Positions 15,357 to 24,057 of a stretch of 64,000 nt of DNA are shown here, piece after piece. Made by a program: the position numbers and the translations under genes. Every line of letters begins with the position of its first letter. Positions within the stretch are counted from its first letter, which is position 1. Below the pieces are notes generated by a model. It was not told the DNA's origin. It was given only the letters and a program-made list of their open reading frames with translations, and did not search any database. Source of the DNA: Streptomyces roseifaciens (GTDB taxonomy: Bacteria > Actinomycetota > Actinomycetes > Streptomycetales > Streptomycetaceae); NCBI RefSeq assembly GCF_001445655.1, contig NZ_LNBE01000004.1:558001-622000 (forward strand). The letters are read 5' to 3'.

Positions 15357-15367
15357 GCTCACCGGGC
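15344..15367 (+). terminator. Hairpin terminator of snpA
   Basis: GCCCGGTGAGC, then AC, then GCTCACCGGGC: a perfect 11-bp stem with a 2-nt spacer, 60 bp after the snpA stop. It is built from the last tandem-repeat unit. Confidence 0.65.
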
Positions 15368-15453
15368 AGGGCCCTGCCCGTCCGGCGGCCCGGTTCCCTC
15401 GCGGAGCCGGGCCGCCGCCCGTCTCCGGGCCCGTGCGGCCCATACTGGAACCG

Positions 15454-15981
15454 ATGACACACGTGCCCCCCGGCCTCACCTACGCGGAGGCCGGCGCCAC
15501 CGCCCGCCGGCCGCTCCCCGCCGGCTACCACCATCTCCGTGAGGTCGGATACCTCGGCCGCGGCCGCCCCGTCTTCGAGGCCGCGGCCGACGCGCTGCTC
15601 TCCTGGCGCATGCACCGCGCCGCCGGCGTCCGCATCCCCGCCGGCACCCTCCCGGCCGCCCCCGGCGTCACCGTGGACCTCTCCCTCGGCCTCGGCCCGC
15701 TGCGCGCCTCGGGGACCTGCGCGGTCGTCTGGGCCGTGCGGGAGGAGCGCCGCGCGGGCTTCGCCTACGGCACGCTGCCGGGCCATCCCGAGTGCGGGGA
15801 GGAGTCCTTCGTCGTCACGCTCGACGGCGCGGAGGACGTACGCCTGGCCGTGACCGCGTTCAGCCGTCCGGCGCGCTGGTTCACCCGGGCCGCCGGGCCG
15901 CTGGTGCCGGCCTTCCAGCGCAGGTACGCGCGCCACTGTGCGCGGGTGCTGCGCGCGGAGACCGCTCGCGCGATGAAGTGA
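15454..15981 (+). CDS. DUF1990-family protein
   Basis: The ATG at 15454 gives 175 aa. The sequence has the DUF1990 pattern: a YHHLREVGYLGRG segment after the N-terminus, then GTCAVVWAV, FAYGTLPGHPECGEESFVV and a C-terminal RRYARHCARVLR. The fold is related to START-like lipid-binding domains in some predictions. No catalytic role is known. A longer frame upstream lacks a ribosome site and runs through the snpA terminator, so it was rejected. Confidence 0.85.
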   Translation: MTHVPPGLTYAEAGATARRPLPAGYHHLREVGYLGRGRPVFEAAADALLSWRMHRAAGVRIPAGTLPAAPGVTVDLSLGLGPLRASGTCAVVWAVREERRAGFAYGTLPGHPECGEESFVVTLDGAEDVRLAVTAFSRPARWFTRAAGPLVPAFQRRYARHCARVLRAETARAMK

Positions 15982-16161
15982 CGGAGACCACCCGCCGGGC
16001 GACGTAGAAGGGCGGACGGGCAGGCGTACGCACGCTCGTGCGACCGCGGAATCCTGTCGTCCATCCGTCACCGACCGGACGTACGGTCGCTGCTGTAACG
16101 GGTGCTACCGAAGGTGCGGGCGAGGCCGGGCCCGGGGCCCTGTGACGCCTCGCGCCCCCTG

Positions 16162-16785
16162 CTACGCCTCGCGTGCCCTGGGGCGCTTCACGACGTACGC
16201 GGCGCCCGCGCCGGCGGCGAAGAGGGCGAAGAAGGAGACGGCCGTGCCGATCCAGCCGGCGCCGAGCCACTGGCCGCCGAAGTAGCCGAGGCTCACGCTG
16301 TACGCGGCCCAGGCCAGACCGGCCAGGGCGGACCACGGGAGGAACTCGGCGGCCCGGCGGTGCATCACGCCGGCGCCGAGGCTGACGACCGACCGGCCGG
16401 CCGGTGCGAAGCGGGCGACGACCACCAGGGGGCCGCCGCCGCGCAGCAGCGCCGTGCCGAGCTTCGCCTGCGCGGCGGTCAGCCGGCGCGAGCGGGCGAT
16501 GGCCCGGTCGAAGCGGTCGCCGCCGCGCCAGGCGAGCCGGTAGGCGACCATGTCGCCCATGACGGACGCGGTCGCGGCGCACATGACCAGCGGCAGCATC
16601 TCGGAGAAGCCGGCGTGGCCGTGGCCGCCGACGGCGCCCGCCGCGGTGCCCGCGGCGGCGGTCGCCGCCGTGATCACCAGGACGCCGCTGGGGAGGACCG
16701 GGAGGAAGACGTCGAGCAGTACGGAGATGCTGACGATCACGTAGATCCATGGGGTGTCGGCCAACGCCCCCAGTTTTTCCAGCAC
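16162..16785 (-). CDS. DedA/VTT-family membrane protein
   Basis: The GTG at 16785 with GGGAGA upstream gives 207 aa. The DedA (SNARE-associated, VTT) layout is visible: LPVLPSGVLVITAA near the N-terminus, GDMVAYRLAWRGG, then the conserved RFAPAGRSVVSLGAGVM arginine motif and several membrane segments. Family members are proposed to move lipids, including undecaprenyl phosphate, across membranes. It stands alone; upstream are short GTGATG/CATCAC repeats that could be regulatory. Confidence 0.87.
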   Translation of the reverse strand: MLEKLGALADTPWIYVIVSISVLLDVFLPVLPSGVLVITAATAAAGTAAGAVGGHGHAGFSEMLPLVMCAATASVMGDMVAYRLAWRGGDRFDRAIARSRRLTAAQAKLGTALLRGGGPLVVVARFAPAGRSVVSLGAGVMHRRAAEFLPWSALAGLAWAAYSVSLGYFGGQWLGAGWIGTAVSFFALFAAGAGAAYVVKRPRAREA

Positions 16786-17015
16786 GTCCTGATCTCCCGG
16801 TACGGTCCCCCGCCGCGACGTCGCAGGGGAGCGGCAGGGGCGGCCTTCACAACCGAACAGCGTACGCCTGGGGCGTGTGTGACGTGTGAGTGGGGGTGGT
16901 GATGTTGTGCGCATCACGGTACGGATCGCGACATCACGGACGCCGGTCCACACACCGGGCGGGTCCGGGCTGGGGCCCGGCGGGTCCGGGAGCGGTACCG
17001 GACCCGCTCCGCGGA

Positions 17016-17510
17016 TCAGCCGCGGCGGGAGAAGAGCCGGTCCAGGGACAGCGCGCCCGGGCCGGTGAAGACGAGGAGCAGGAAGGCCCAGCAGAACATC
17101 GCGGAGGCCTCGCCGCCGTTCTGGATCGGCCACAGGGCCATGCTCTGGTGCACGTCGAAGTACGCGTAGGCCATGGAGCCGGAGGCGATCAGGGCGCCGG
17201 TGCGGGTGCCCACGCCGAGCAGGACGAGCGCGCCGGCGACGAGCTGGATGGCGGCCGCGTACCAGCCCGGCCAGGTGCCGGCCTCGATGGTGCCGCCGTT
17301 GGTGCCGGCCGCCCCGCCGAGGACGCCGAAGAGGGAGGCGGCGCCGTGGCAGGCGAAGAGCAGGCCGACCACGATCCGGAAGGCGGACAGGGCGTACGGG
17401 CGGGCCGCGTCGAGCCGCTGCGTCAGGGCCGGGGCCGCGTCCGCGGAGGTTCTCGCGGGGGCGGCGGGCGCCGGGGCGGAGGGGGAGGTGGCGGTGGGCG
17501 TGGGGGGCAT
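17016..17510 (-). CDS. DoxX-family membrane protein
   Basis: The 164-aa protein has a Pro/Ala/Thr-rich N-terminus (about 35 residues) and then four membrane segments with DoxX features: RIVVGLLFACHGAASLFG, WPGWYAAAIQLVAGALVLLG and a final TGPGALSLDRL. DoxX proteins are small quinone/thiol-linked membrane proteins of uncertain activity. The upstream region has AAGAACTTG/AACTTG/CAAGT repeats at about 17571-17600 that may be a MarR-type or other operator. Confidence 0.87.
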   Translation of the reverse strand: MPPTPTATSPSAPAPAAPARTSADAAPALTQRLDAARPYALSAFRIVVGLLFACHGAASLFGVLGGAAGTNGGTIEAGTWPGWYAAAIQLVAGALVLLGVGTRTGALIASGSMAYAYFDVHQSMALWPIQNGGEASAMFCWAFLLLVFTGPGALSLDRLFSRRG

Positions 17511-17652
17511 GACGGGGGCTCCTCGTATCGGGGACAGGAACGATGAGGGAACCAGGTTAGGTACCCCTTATCGATACTTGCAAGTTCAAGTTCTTGTTTC
17601 ATTGTGCCGGACTCCGCTCCGGAACGCGTGGGGGCCGATTGCCGCCTGCATG

Positions 17653-17698
17653 ACAGTGGGGCGGTCCGGATGGAAATCCATCCGGACCGCCCCACTGT
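17653..17698. terminator. Perfect 22-bp hairpin terminator between HNH nuclease and DoxX genes
   Basis: ACAGTGGGGCGGTCCGGATG... and its exact complement form a 22-bp stem around an AA loop, 25 bp downstream of the nuclease stop (minus strand). It insulates the DoxX promoter from the upstream gene. Confidence 0.8.
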
Positions 17699-17722
17699 GC
17701 GAAGGCCGAGGGGAGGGCTGCC

Positions 17723-18391
17723 TCAGCAGCCGTTGAGGACCGCCGCCAGCTTCTCCTTCTCGGCCGAGTCGACGGTCAGCTTGTAGTGGTGCTTCACCGT
17801 GACCCACATCCGCGCGTACGTGCAGGCGTAGGAGTTCAGCGGCGGCATCCACTGCGCCGGGTCCTTGTCGCCCTTCGCCTGGTTGACGCGGTCGGTCACG
17901 GCGATCAGCTGCGGCCGGGTCAGGTCGTTGGCGAACGCCTGGCGCTGCGCCGTGGTCCAGGCGTTGGCGCCCGAGCGCCAGGCCTGGGCGAGCGGCACGA
18001 TGTGGTCGATGTCGATGTCCTGGGCGTCGTGCCAGGTGGCGCCGTCGTAGGGGGAGGCCCAGGTGCCGGAGACGGCGGCGCACTTGCCGTCCTGCTGCAC
18101 GTTCTCGCCGTCGCGCTTGAGGACGACCTCGCGGGTGTTGCACTGCCCGGACTGGGTGCTCCAGTGCGGGAACTTCGTCCGGCTGTAGCCGTCCATGGAG
18201 CCCTCGGGGCTCACCTTCAGCTCGCCGAGGTAACCCCGGACGGTCGCGGCGTCCGGCGGGGTGGGCGGCGCGGCGTGGGCCGTGCCCCCGCCGAGGGTGA
18301 GCGAGCCGGCCAGTGCGGCGAGGCTGCACGCCACGGCGGCGCGACGCGCGTAGAGACCGCGCGCGGCGGAGGGGGTGCGTATTGCGGACAT
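17723..18391 (-). CDS. Secreted HNH (GmrSD/DUF1524-type) nuclease
   Basis: The ATG at 18391 with GGGAG upstream gives 222 aa with a twin-basic signal peptide ending in GTAHAAP. The mature protein has the His-rich nuclease core DAQDIDIDHIVPLAQAWRSG, then QRQAFANDLTRPQLIAV and NQAKGDKDPAQWMPP, the pattern of secreted HNH family proteins related to DUF1524. Cysteines at SGQCNTR, GKC, YACTYA and the final NGC suggest disulfides. It probably degrades extracellular DNA. The signal peptide argues against a restriction role. Confidence 0.88.
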   Translation of the reverse strand: MSAIRTPSAARGLYARRAAVACSLAALAGSLTLGGGTAHAAPPTPPDAATVRGYLGELKVSPEGSMDGYSRTKFPHWSTQSGQCNTREVVLKRDGENVQQDGKCAAVSGTWASPYDGATWHDAQDIDIDHIVPLAQAWRSGANAWTTAQRQAFANDLTRPQLIAVTDRVNQAKGDKDPAQWMPPLNSYACTYARMWVTVKHHYKLTVDSAEKEKLAAVLNGC

Positions 18392-18612
18392 GAGAACTCC
18401 CTGTGAAGTGGGGGGTCTTCGGCCGTCGGGAGCGGCCAGGATCGCGGCGTCCGGTGTCCGGGGGGTGGGCGCCAGGTAACAGGGTGACGACGCGATCATG
18501 ACAAGGCAAGAGCCCGTTCACGTGACCTTGACCGCGATCGGCGCCGCCGCGCGCCGCCTTCCTGACACGCCGCCATGCGACCGCCGGTAACCGGCCGTTC
18601 GGGCCGCCTAGG

Positions 18613-19458
18613 GTGGGCCGCGTGCTCGCCGCCGCAGCGTTGCTGCCCGTCAACGCCACGCTCGCCGTGGTGCTCGCCGTCCTGCTCGTGGCCGCAGCGG
18701 GCGTCGCGGCCGCCGCCCGGCTCGGCGACGGGCGGGGGCGCGGGCACGCCCGCTCCATCGCCGTCGCCGGGGTGCGCGCGGCCGCCCAGCTGGCCGCGGT
18801 CTCCGCCGTCATCGGCTGGGTGGTCCGCGCGGTTCCCCTCCTCCTCTGCTTCGTCGGGCTGATGTTCGCCGTCGCGGTGCGGACCGCCGGGCGGCGCATC
18901 ACGGACAACCGCACCTGGTGGTGGGCCGCGGTGCCGATCGGCGCGGCGGTGCTGCCGGTCGTGGCCCTGCTGCTGCTCACGGGGCTCGTGCCGCTCAAGG
19001 GCATCGCCCTGATCCCGGTCACCGGGATCCTCATCGGCGGCGGGCTCACGGCGACGGTCCTCGGCGGCCGGCGCGCCCTCGACGAGCTGCACACGCGGCA
19101 CGGCGAGGTGGAGGCCGGCCTGGCGCTCGGCATGGCCGACCGCGACGCCCGCCTGGAGATCGCCCGCCCGGCCGCGTCCGACGCCCTGCTGCCGGGCCTC
19201 GACCAGACCCGCACCGTGGGTCTCGTCACACTGCCCGGCGCGTTCGTCGGCATGCTGCTCGGCGGCGAGTCGCCGCTGCTCGCGGGCGCGGTGCAGCTGT
19301 TCGTCCTGGTCGCGCTGCTGGCCGTGCAGGCGGTGGCCGTGGCGCTCGTCCTGGAGCTGGTGGCGCGGGGGCTGCTCCACCGCGAGGAGGGCGCGGCCGG
19401 CGGGCCGAGGCGATTCGCCCGCAGGTCGCGTACCCTGAACGGAGCAGAAGGGGAGTAG
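18613..19458 (+). CDS. FetB/UPF0014-type ABC transporter permease
   Basis: The 281-aa protein has about seven membrane segments with UPF0014/FetB features: RAAAQLAAVSAVIGWV near the N-terminus, IPVTGILIGGGLTATVLGGR and LVTLPGAFVGMLLGGESPL. In E. coli FetB works with the ATPase FetA in iron export; no ATPase gene is adjacent here. The GTG at 18613 and another at 18622 are both possible starts. The TAG stop (19456-19458) lies within the conserved 5' part of the manganese riboswitch of the next gene. Confidence 0.85.
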   Translation: MGRVLAAAALLPVNATLAVVLAVLLVAAAGVAAAARLGDGRGRGHARSIAVAGVRAAAQLAAVSAVIGWVVRAVPLLLCFVGLMFAVAVRTAGRRITDNRTWWWAAVPIGAAVLPVVALLLLTGLVPLKGIALIPVTGILIGGGLTATVLGGRRALDELHTRHGEVEAGLALGMADRDARLEIARPAASDALLPGLDQTRTVGLVTLPGAFVGMLLGGESPLLAGAVQLFVLVALLAVQAVAVALVLELVARGLLHREEGAAGGPRRFARRSRTLNGAEGE

Positions 19459-19584
19459 CTCTTCGCCGGACCGTCGACATACTGCCGAGCTCGCCTCGGC
19501 CGGCGCCCGGAGGCAGGCGTTCGCGCCCGCCAGCGAGACCTTCGGCCGCAGTGTCCACGACGCTGCCGTGCCGAAGCGACCCCT
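19449..19584 (+). ncRNA. yybP-ykoY manganese riboswitch
   Basis: The leader shows the conserved elements of this class: GGGGAGTAGC at the 5' side (19450-19459), GTCGACATACTG, and the loop AGCGAGACCTTCGGCC (about 19532-19547). P1 can form between AGGGG (19449-19453) and CCCCT (19580-19584). The downstream gene encodes a GDT1/TMEM165-type cation exporter, a common target of this riboswitch. Just before the start codon, GAGG-GAATG-CCTC can pair and could hide the ribosome site, suggesting translational control. Confidence 0.88.
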
Positions 19585-19641
19585 CGACAGGTTCAGGTCC
19601 CCTCGGTGCGGCAGCACCCCACCGACTGAGGGAATGCCTCC

Positions 19642-20223
19642 GTGATCAGCTTCACCGTCGCCGCCCTGGCCTTCGGCGTCGTCTTCCTCGCCGAACTGCC
19701 CGACAAGACCGCCCTGGCCGGCCTCATGCTCGGCACCCGCTACCGCGCGAGCTACGTCTTCGCCGGGGTCGCCACGGCCTTCGCCGTGCACGTCGCGCTC
19801 GCCATCGCCGCCGGGAGCGTCCTGACGCTGCTGCCGCACCGCCTCGTCCAGTGCGTGGTCGGCCTGCTCTTCCTCGCGGGCGCGGTCATGCTGCTGTTCA
19901 AGAAGGACGAGGGCGACGAGGAGCTGCGCAAGCCCGCCGACCAGTCCTTCTGGAAGGTCTCGGGGGCCGGCTTCATGCTGATCCTCGTCGCCGAGTTCGG
20001 CGACCTCACCCAGATCATGACCGCCAACCTCGCCGCCCGCTACGACGATCCGCTGTCGGTGGGCCTGGGCGCCGTGCTGGCCCTGTGGGCCGTCGCGGGC
20101 CTGGGCATCGTCGGCGGCCGCACCCTGATGAAGTACGTGCCGCTGGCGCTGATCACCAAGGTGGCGGCCGTGGTGATGCTGGGACTCGCGGGCTTCAGCC
20201 TGTACGAGGCGGTCGCGGGCTGA
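19642..20223 (+). CDS. GDT1/TMEM165-family (UPF0016) manganese exporter
   Basis: This 193-aa membrane protein has the two family signatures, AELPDKTALAG in the first half and AEFGDLTQIM in the second, corresponding to the ExxD-[KR/L]-T cation sites of UPF0016 proteins. It has about six membrane segments. Bacterial members such as MneA export Mn2+. The yybP-ykoY riboswitch upstream agrees with manganese as substrate. GTG start with GAGGG upstream. Confidence 0.92.
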   Translation: MISFTVAALAFGVVFLAELPDKTALAGLMLGTRYRASYVFAGVATAFAVHVALAIAAGSVLTLLPHRLVQCVVGLLFLAGAVMLLFKKDEGDEELRKPADQSFWKVSGAGFMLILVAEFGDLTQIMTANLAARYDDPLSVGLGAVLALWAVAGLGIVGGRTLMKYVPLALITKVAAVVMLGLAGFSLYEAVAG

Positions 20224-20347
20224 TCCGCGCGAACGCCGACCGCCGGCCCGGGGCGGTCAGCGCGCCGGGCCGGCGGACGGGTGGGCCGGGCCGGGTGGTG
20301 TCGTCGGGCCGGGCCGGCGGACAGGTGGTGTCGTCGGGCCGGGCCGG

Positions 20348-21022
20348 TCAGGCCGAGACGTGGAGGACGACGGCGCCGTTCGCGTCCGCCTCCACGCGTA
20401 TCCGGGTCAGGTCCGCGACGTGGACGTCCGGGTTGTGGGCCGCCGCGCGCGGGCCGACGCCCACCACGCGCATGCCCGCCGCCTTGCCGGCCGCGATGCC
20501 CGCCTCGGAGTCCTCGAAGACGATGCAGTCCGCGGGGGCGAAGCCCAGGGCCGCGGCGCCCTTGAGGAAGCCCTCCGGGTCCGGCTTGCTCGCGCCGACG
20601 GACTCCGCGGTCACCCGGACCTCCGGCATGGGCAGGCCCGCCGCGCCCATGCGGGCCTCGGCCAGGGCGCGGTCGGCGGAGGTGACCAGGGCGTGCGGGA
20701 GGGCGGCGAGGGCCGCCATGAAGGCCGGGGCGCCGGCGACCGGGACGACGCCGTCGACGTCGGCGGTCTCCGCGGCGAGCATCCGGCGGTTGTCGGCGTG
20801 GTTCTGCTCCATCGGGCGGTCCGGGAGCAGCACGGCCATCGTGGCGTAGCCCTGGCGGCCGTGGACGACCTTCATCACGGCGTCGCCGTCGAGCCCGTGC
20901 GCGGCGGCCCACTCGCGCCAGCAGCGCTCCACGACGGCGTCGGAGTTGACGATCGTCCCGTCCATGTCCAGGAGCAGGGCGCGGGCGGTCAGCGTGGTCG
21001 TGGTGGGGGCGTAGGCCTGCAT
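20348..21022 (-). CDS. HAD-family sugar-phosphate phosphatase-like hydrolase
   Basis: The ATG at 21022 has GGAG 6 nt upstream and gives 224 aa. HAD motifs are complete: LLLDMDGTIVNSD (nucleophile Asp), LVTSAD (motif II), SKPDPEGFLKGA (Lys) and FEDSEAGIAAGKAAGM (acidic motif IV). The cap arrangement is that of subfamily IA, similar to 2-deoxyglucose-6-phosphate or glycerol-3-phosphate phosphatases. The substrate cannot be set from sequence. The gene is monocistronic. Confidence 0.9.
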   Translation of the reverse strand: MQAYAPTTTTLTARALLLDMDGTIVNSDAVVERCWREWAAAHGLDGDAVMKVVHGRQGYATMAVLLPDRPMEQNHADNRRMLAAETADVDGVVPVAGAPAFMAALAALPHALVTSADRALAEARMGAAGLPMPEVRVTAESVGASKPDPEGFLKGAAALGFAPADCIVFEDSEAGIAAGKAAGMRVVGVGPRAAAHNPDVHVADLTRIRVEADANGAVVLHVSA

Positions 21023-21299
21023 CGACGGCTCCAGGGCGCGGGAATAAGGCAAGGCGGTCCCGCCCGCCGGTCAGGGAATACGGGCGGGACCACTTTGTTT
21101 CCTAACGATACAAAAAGTCCCGCCCGGAAAGCCAATGGCCTACCCCGGCGGGCCGGACGGGGCGATCCGGACCACGATGGAAGAGCGTTGCGCGCGTGAA
21201 GCGAGGCGGTGCGGGGTGCGGAAGCGCCGCGCAGCCCCGTTGTCCCGTAGTCCCGTATTCCGTAGTTCCAGGAGATCCCAGGAGACCCCAGGAGCGCCC

Positions 21300-23399
21300 A
21301 TGGCGGACGACACCCCGGGCCCCTCCGTGGCCACGGAGCCCGAGCCCCTGCCCGCGCCCGGCCAGGGGCAGTCCCGGCGCACCCTCCTCGTCGCGATCGG
21401 GGCCCTGCTGCTCGGCATGCTGCTGGCCGCGCTGGACCAGACGATCGTCTCCACCGCCCTGCCCACGATCGTCAGCGACCTCGGCGGCCTCGAACACCTC
21501 TCGTGGGTCGTCACCGCCTACCTGCTCGCCTCCACCGCCGCGACCCCCCTGTGGGGCAAGCTCGGCGACCAGTACGGGCGCAAGAAGCTCTTCCAGACGG
21601 CCATCGTCATCTTCCTGCTCGGCTCCGTGCTGTGCGGCATCGCCCAGAACATGGGCGAGCTCATCGCCTTCCGCGCCCTGCAGGGCCTCGGCGGCGGCGG
21701 GCTGATGGTGCTGTCGATGGCGATCGTCGGCGACCTCGTGCCGCCCCGGGACCGCGGCCGCTACCAGGGCCTGTTCGGCGCGGTCTTCGGCGGTACGAGC
21801 GTGCTCGGCCCGCTCCTCGGCGGCCTGTTCGTCGACCACCTCAGCTGGCGCTGGGTCTTCTACATCAACCTCCCCATCGGCATCGTCGCCCTCTTCACCA
21901 TCGCCGCCGTCCTGCACATCCCGGCCCGCCGCACCCCGCACCGCATCGACTACCTCGGCACGTTCCTCATCGCGGCCGTCGCCACCTGCCTGGTGCTGAT
22001 GACCTCCCTCGGCGGCACGACCTACCCCTGGTCGTCCTGGCAGATCATCGGCCTCGGCGTGCTCGGCGTGGCGCTGCTCGTCCCCTTCGTGCTGGTGGAG
22101 CGGCGCGCCGCGGAGCCCGTCCTGCCGCTGAAGCTCTTCCGGATCCGCACCTTCACCCTCTGCTCGGTGATCGGCTTCGTCGTCGGCTTCGCGATGTTCG
22201 GCTCGATGACCTACCTGCCGACGTTCCTGCAGGTCGTGCAGGGCGTCTCGCCGACCATGTCCGGGGTGCACATGCTGCCGATGGTGGCCGGGCTGCTCAT
22301 CGCCTCGACCGCCTCCGGCCAGATCGTCAGCCGCACCGGCCACTACAAGGTCTTCCCGATCGCCGGCACGGCCGTGATGACCGTCGGCCTGCTCCTGCTG
22401 CACCAGCTCGACCCCGGCAGCAGCACCGGGGAGATGAGCGCGTACTTCTTCGTCTTCGGCTTCGGGCTCGGCCTCGTCATGCAGGTCCTCGTCCTGGTCG
22501 TGCAGAACGCCGTCTCCTACCGCGACCTCGGCGTCGCCACCTCCGGCGCCACCTTCTTCCGCTCCATCGGCGCGTCCTTCGGCGTCTCCATCTTCGGCAC
22601 GATCTTCGCCAACAAGCTCGGGCCGCGGATCGCCGACGCCCTCTCCGGCGCGAGCCTGCCCGCCGGCATCAGCCCCGACAGGCTCCAGGCCGACCCGCGC
22701 GCGGTCTCCGCCCTCCCGCCGGGCGAGCGGGCGGGCGTCCTAGCCGCCTACTCCACGTCCATCACCGACGTCTTCCTCTACGCGGTGCCCGCCGGGCTCG
22801 TCGCCTTCGCCCTCGCCTGGCTGCTGCGGGAGGAACCCCTGCGGGGCAGCGTCACCGCGCCCGACAACAGCGAGGTCATCTCCAGCAACCCCGTCGAACG
22901 CTCCTCGCGCGACGAGGTCGCCCGCGCCCTGTCCCTGCTCGGCAGCCGCGAGGGCCGCAAGAAGGTCTACGAGGTGATCACCGAACGGGCCGGGCTCGAC
23001 CTGCGTCCCGCCGCGAGCTGGATGCTCCTGCGCATGAACCGCTACGGCTCCGTGGAACCCTCCCTGCTCGCCGAGCGCGTCGACGTCCCCCTGCGCGCCG
23101 TCACCGAGGCCGCCATCCAACTGGAGGTCCGGGGCCTGGCCCGCCGCGAGGGCCTGCCCCTCGTCATGACGGACGAGGGCCGGCGCGTCGCGGGCCTGCT
23201 GTTCCGGGCCCGCGAGGAATCCCTCGCCGACCTCCTCGGCAACTGGTGGACCCCGGACCGCCCCACCGACCTCGACGCCCTCGTCCGCGAACTCACCACG
23301 GAACTGTGCGGCTCGGACGCGGAACAGCCCCACGACGGCGACGCGCTGCCCCGGCGGGACCATGATGCGCGGCGGGACCCGGGGAGGCGGCAACCGTGA
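21300..23399 (+). CDS. MFS (DHA2, 14-TM) exporter with C-terminal winged-helix domain
   Basis: The ATG at 21300 gives 699 aa. Residues about 25-540 form a DHA2-family drug/proton antiporter: LDQTIVSTALPTIVSDLGG in the first membrane segment, GKLGDQYGRKKLF motif A, and RALQGLGGGGLMVL. Residues about 570-660 form an added cytoplasmic domain resembling a MarR-type winged helix (EVITERAGLDLRPAASWMLL..., LAERVDVPLRAVTEAAIQLE). Such fusions occur in actinobacteria and may couple export to sensing. The leader has three AGGAG copies in a row (21272-21295), the last one serving as ribosome site. Confidence 0.93.
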   Translation: MADDTPGPSVATEPEPLPAPGQGQSRRTLLVAIGALLLGMLLAALDQTIVSTALPTIVSDLGGLEHLSWVVTAYLLASTAATPLWGKLGDQYGRKKLFQTAIVIFLLGSVLCGIAQNMGELIAFRALQGLGGGGLMVLSMAIVGDLVPPRDRGRYQGLFGAVFGGTSVLGPLLGGLFVDHLSWRWVFYINLPIGIVALFTIAAVLHIPARRTPHRIDYLGTFLIAAVATCLVLMTSLGGTTYPWSSWQIIGLGVLGVALLVPFVLVERRAAEPVLPLKLFRIRTFTLCSVIGFVVGFAMFGSMTYLPTFLQVVQGVSPTMSGVHMLPMVAGLLIASTASGQIVSRTGHYKVFPIAGTAVMTVGLLLLHQLDPGSSTGEMSAYFFVFGFGLGLVMQVLVLVVQNAVSYRDLGVATSGATFFRSIGASFGVSIFGTIFANKLGPRIADALSGASLPAGISPDRLQADPRAVSALPPGERAGVLAAYSTSITDVFLYAVPAGLVAFALAWLLREEPLRGSVTAPDNSEVISSNPVERSSRDEVARALSLLGSREGRKKVYEVITERAGLDLRPAASWMLLRMNRYGSVEPSLLAERVDVPLRAVTEAAIQLEVRGLARREGLPLVMTDEGRRVAGLLFRAREESLADLLGNWWTPDRPTDLDALVRELTTELCGSDAEQPHDGDALPRRDHDARRDPGRRQP

Positions 23400-23454
23400 A
23401 AGGGTGACCGACGGCTTCACCCGCGCACAGCCGTCGCACCTGGAGGGGCGCCCC

Positions 23455-23805
23455 ATGAGCGCAGCCGATCAACCGGCCGAGCAGAGAGACGTCCCGCCCC
23501 GTCCGGAGCGCACTCCGGACGCCCTCCGCCTGGCGCTCACCCGGCTCGCTCCCCACCGGCTGGCCGAGATGGAACGGCAGAAGAACGAGGCGTTCCAGCT
23601 CGCGGTCCAGAACGACAGCCTCGGCCCGATCCGCGGCTGGGTGACCATCTGGGCGGCCGAGGCCGAGGTCGAACGCCGCCCCGACCTCCTGGCCCGGCGC
23701 CGCGCCGCCGAGTACGCCGTCCAGACCCTCGACCGGGACGACCCGGCGTGGCGCGCCGCCATGGACGAGCTCCAAGCCGTCCTCACCGAGGCCCGCGAGG
23801 GGTAG
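23455..23805 (+). CDS. DUF6247-family protein
   Basis: The ATG at 23455 with GGAGGGG upstream gives 116 aa. The charged, helical sequence with LAPHRLAEMERQKNEAFQLA and RGWVTIWAAEAEVERRPDL fits the DUF6247 family of Streptomyces, often found beside toxin-like or regulatory genes. It starts 55 bp after the MFS gene in the same direction. Function is unknown. Confidence 0.75.
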   Translation: MSAADQPAEQRDVPPRPERTPDALRLALTRLAPHRLAEMERQKNEAFQLAVQNDSLGPIRGWVTIWAAEAEVERRPDLLARRRAAEYAVQTLDRDDPAWRAAMDELQAVLTEAREG

Positions 23806-23834
23806 CCGCTCCGGCGCCGTATGCCGGGCGGGGG

Positions 23835-24042
23835 TCAACGCCCGGCGGGCCCGGGCACGGCGTGGTCCAGGCGCCAGTGGTTACGGAATCGGTTCAAGGC
23901 GTCGACGGCCGAGTCCGCACGCTCTCCGGCCGCGGCGCACGCGGCGCGCCAGGCGGCGTCGAGTTCGGCGCATCCGACGCACCCCGACCAATGTGCCCTG
24001 TCGCCGTTGGCCAGAACCCGGAACGCCCCCCGCTGGAGAGGA
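23835..24042 (-). pseudogene. Possible remnant of a small Cys-containing protein
   Basis: A minus-strand frame encodes a plausible protein tail (LANGDRAHWSGCVGCAELDA..., then NRFRNHWRLDH) with a CVGC pair. No ATG, GTG or TTG with a ribosome site occurs between it and the oppositely oriented GntR gene; the only in-frame ATG (24185) lies inside that gene. It may be a truncated gene, or use an unrecognised start. Low confidence. Confidence 0.25.
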
Positions 24043-24057
24043 AAGAGGTGATCACCG

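Noticed and set aside
17723..18391. HNH protein as part of a restriction or anti-phage system
   Set aside because: It has a signal peptide and disulfide-type cysteines and no partner genes, so an extracellular nuclease is more likely.
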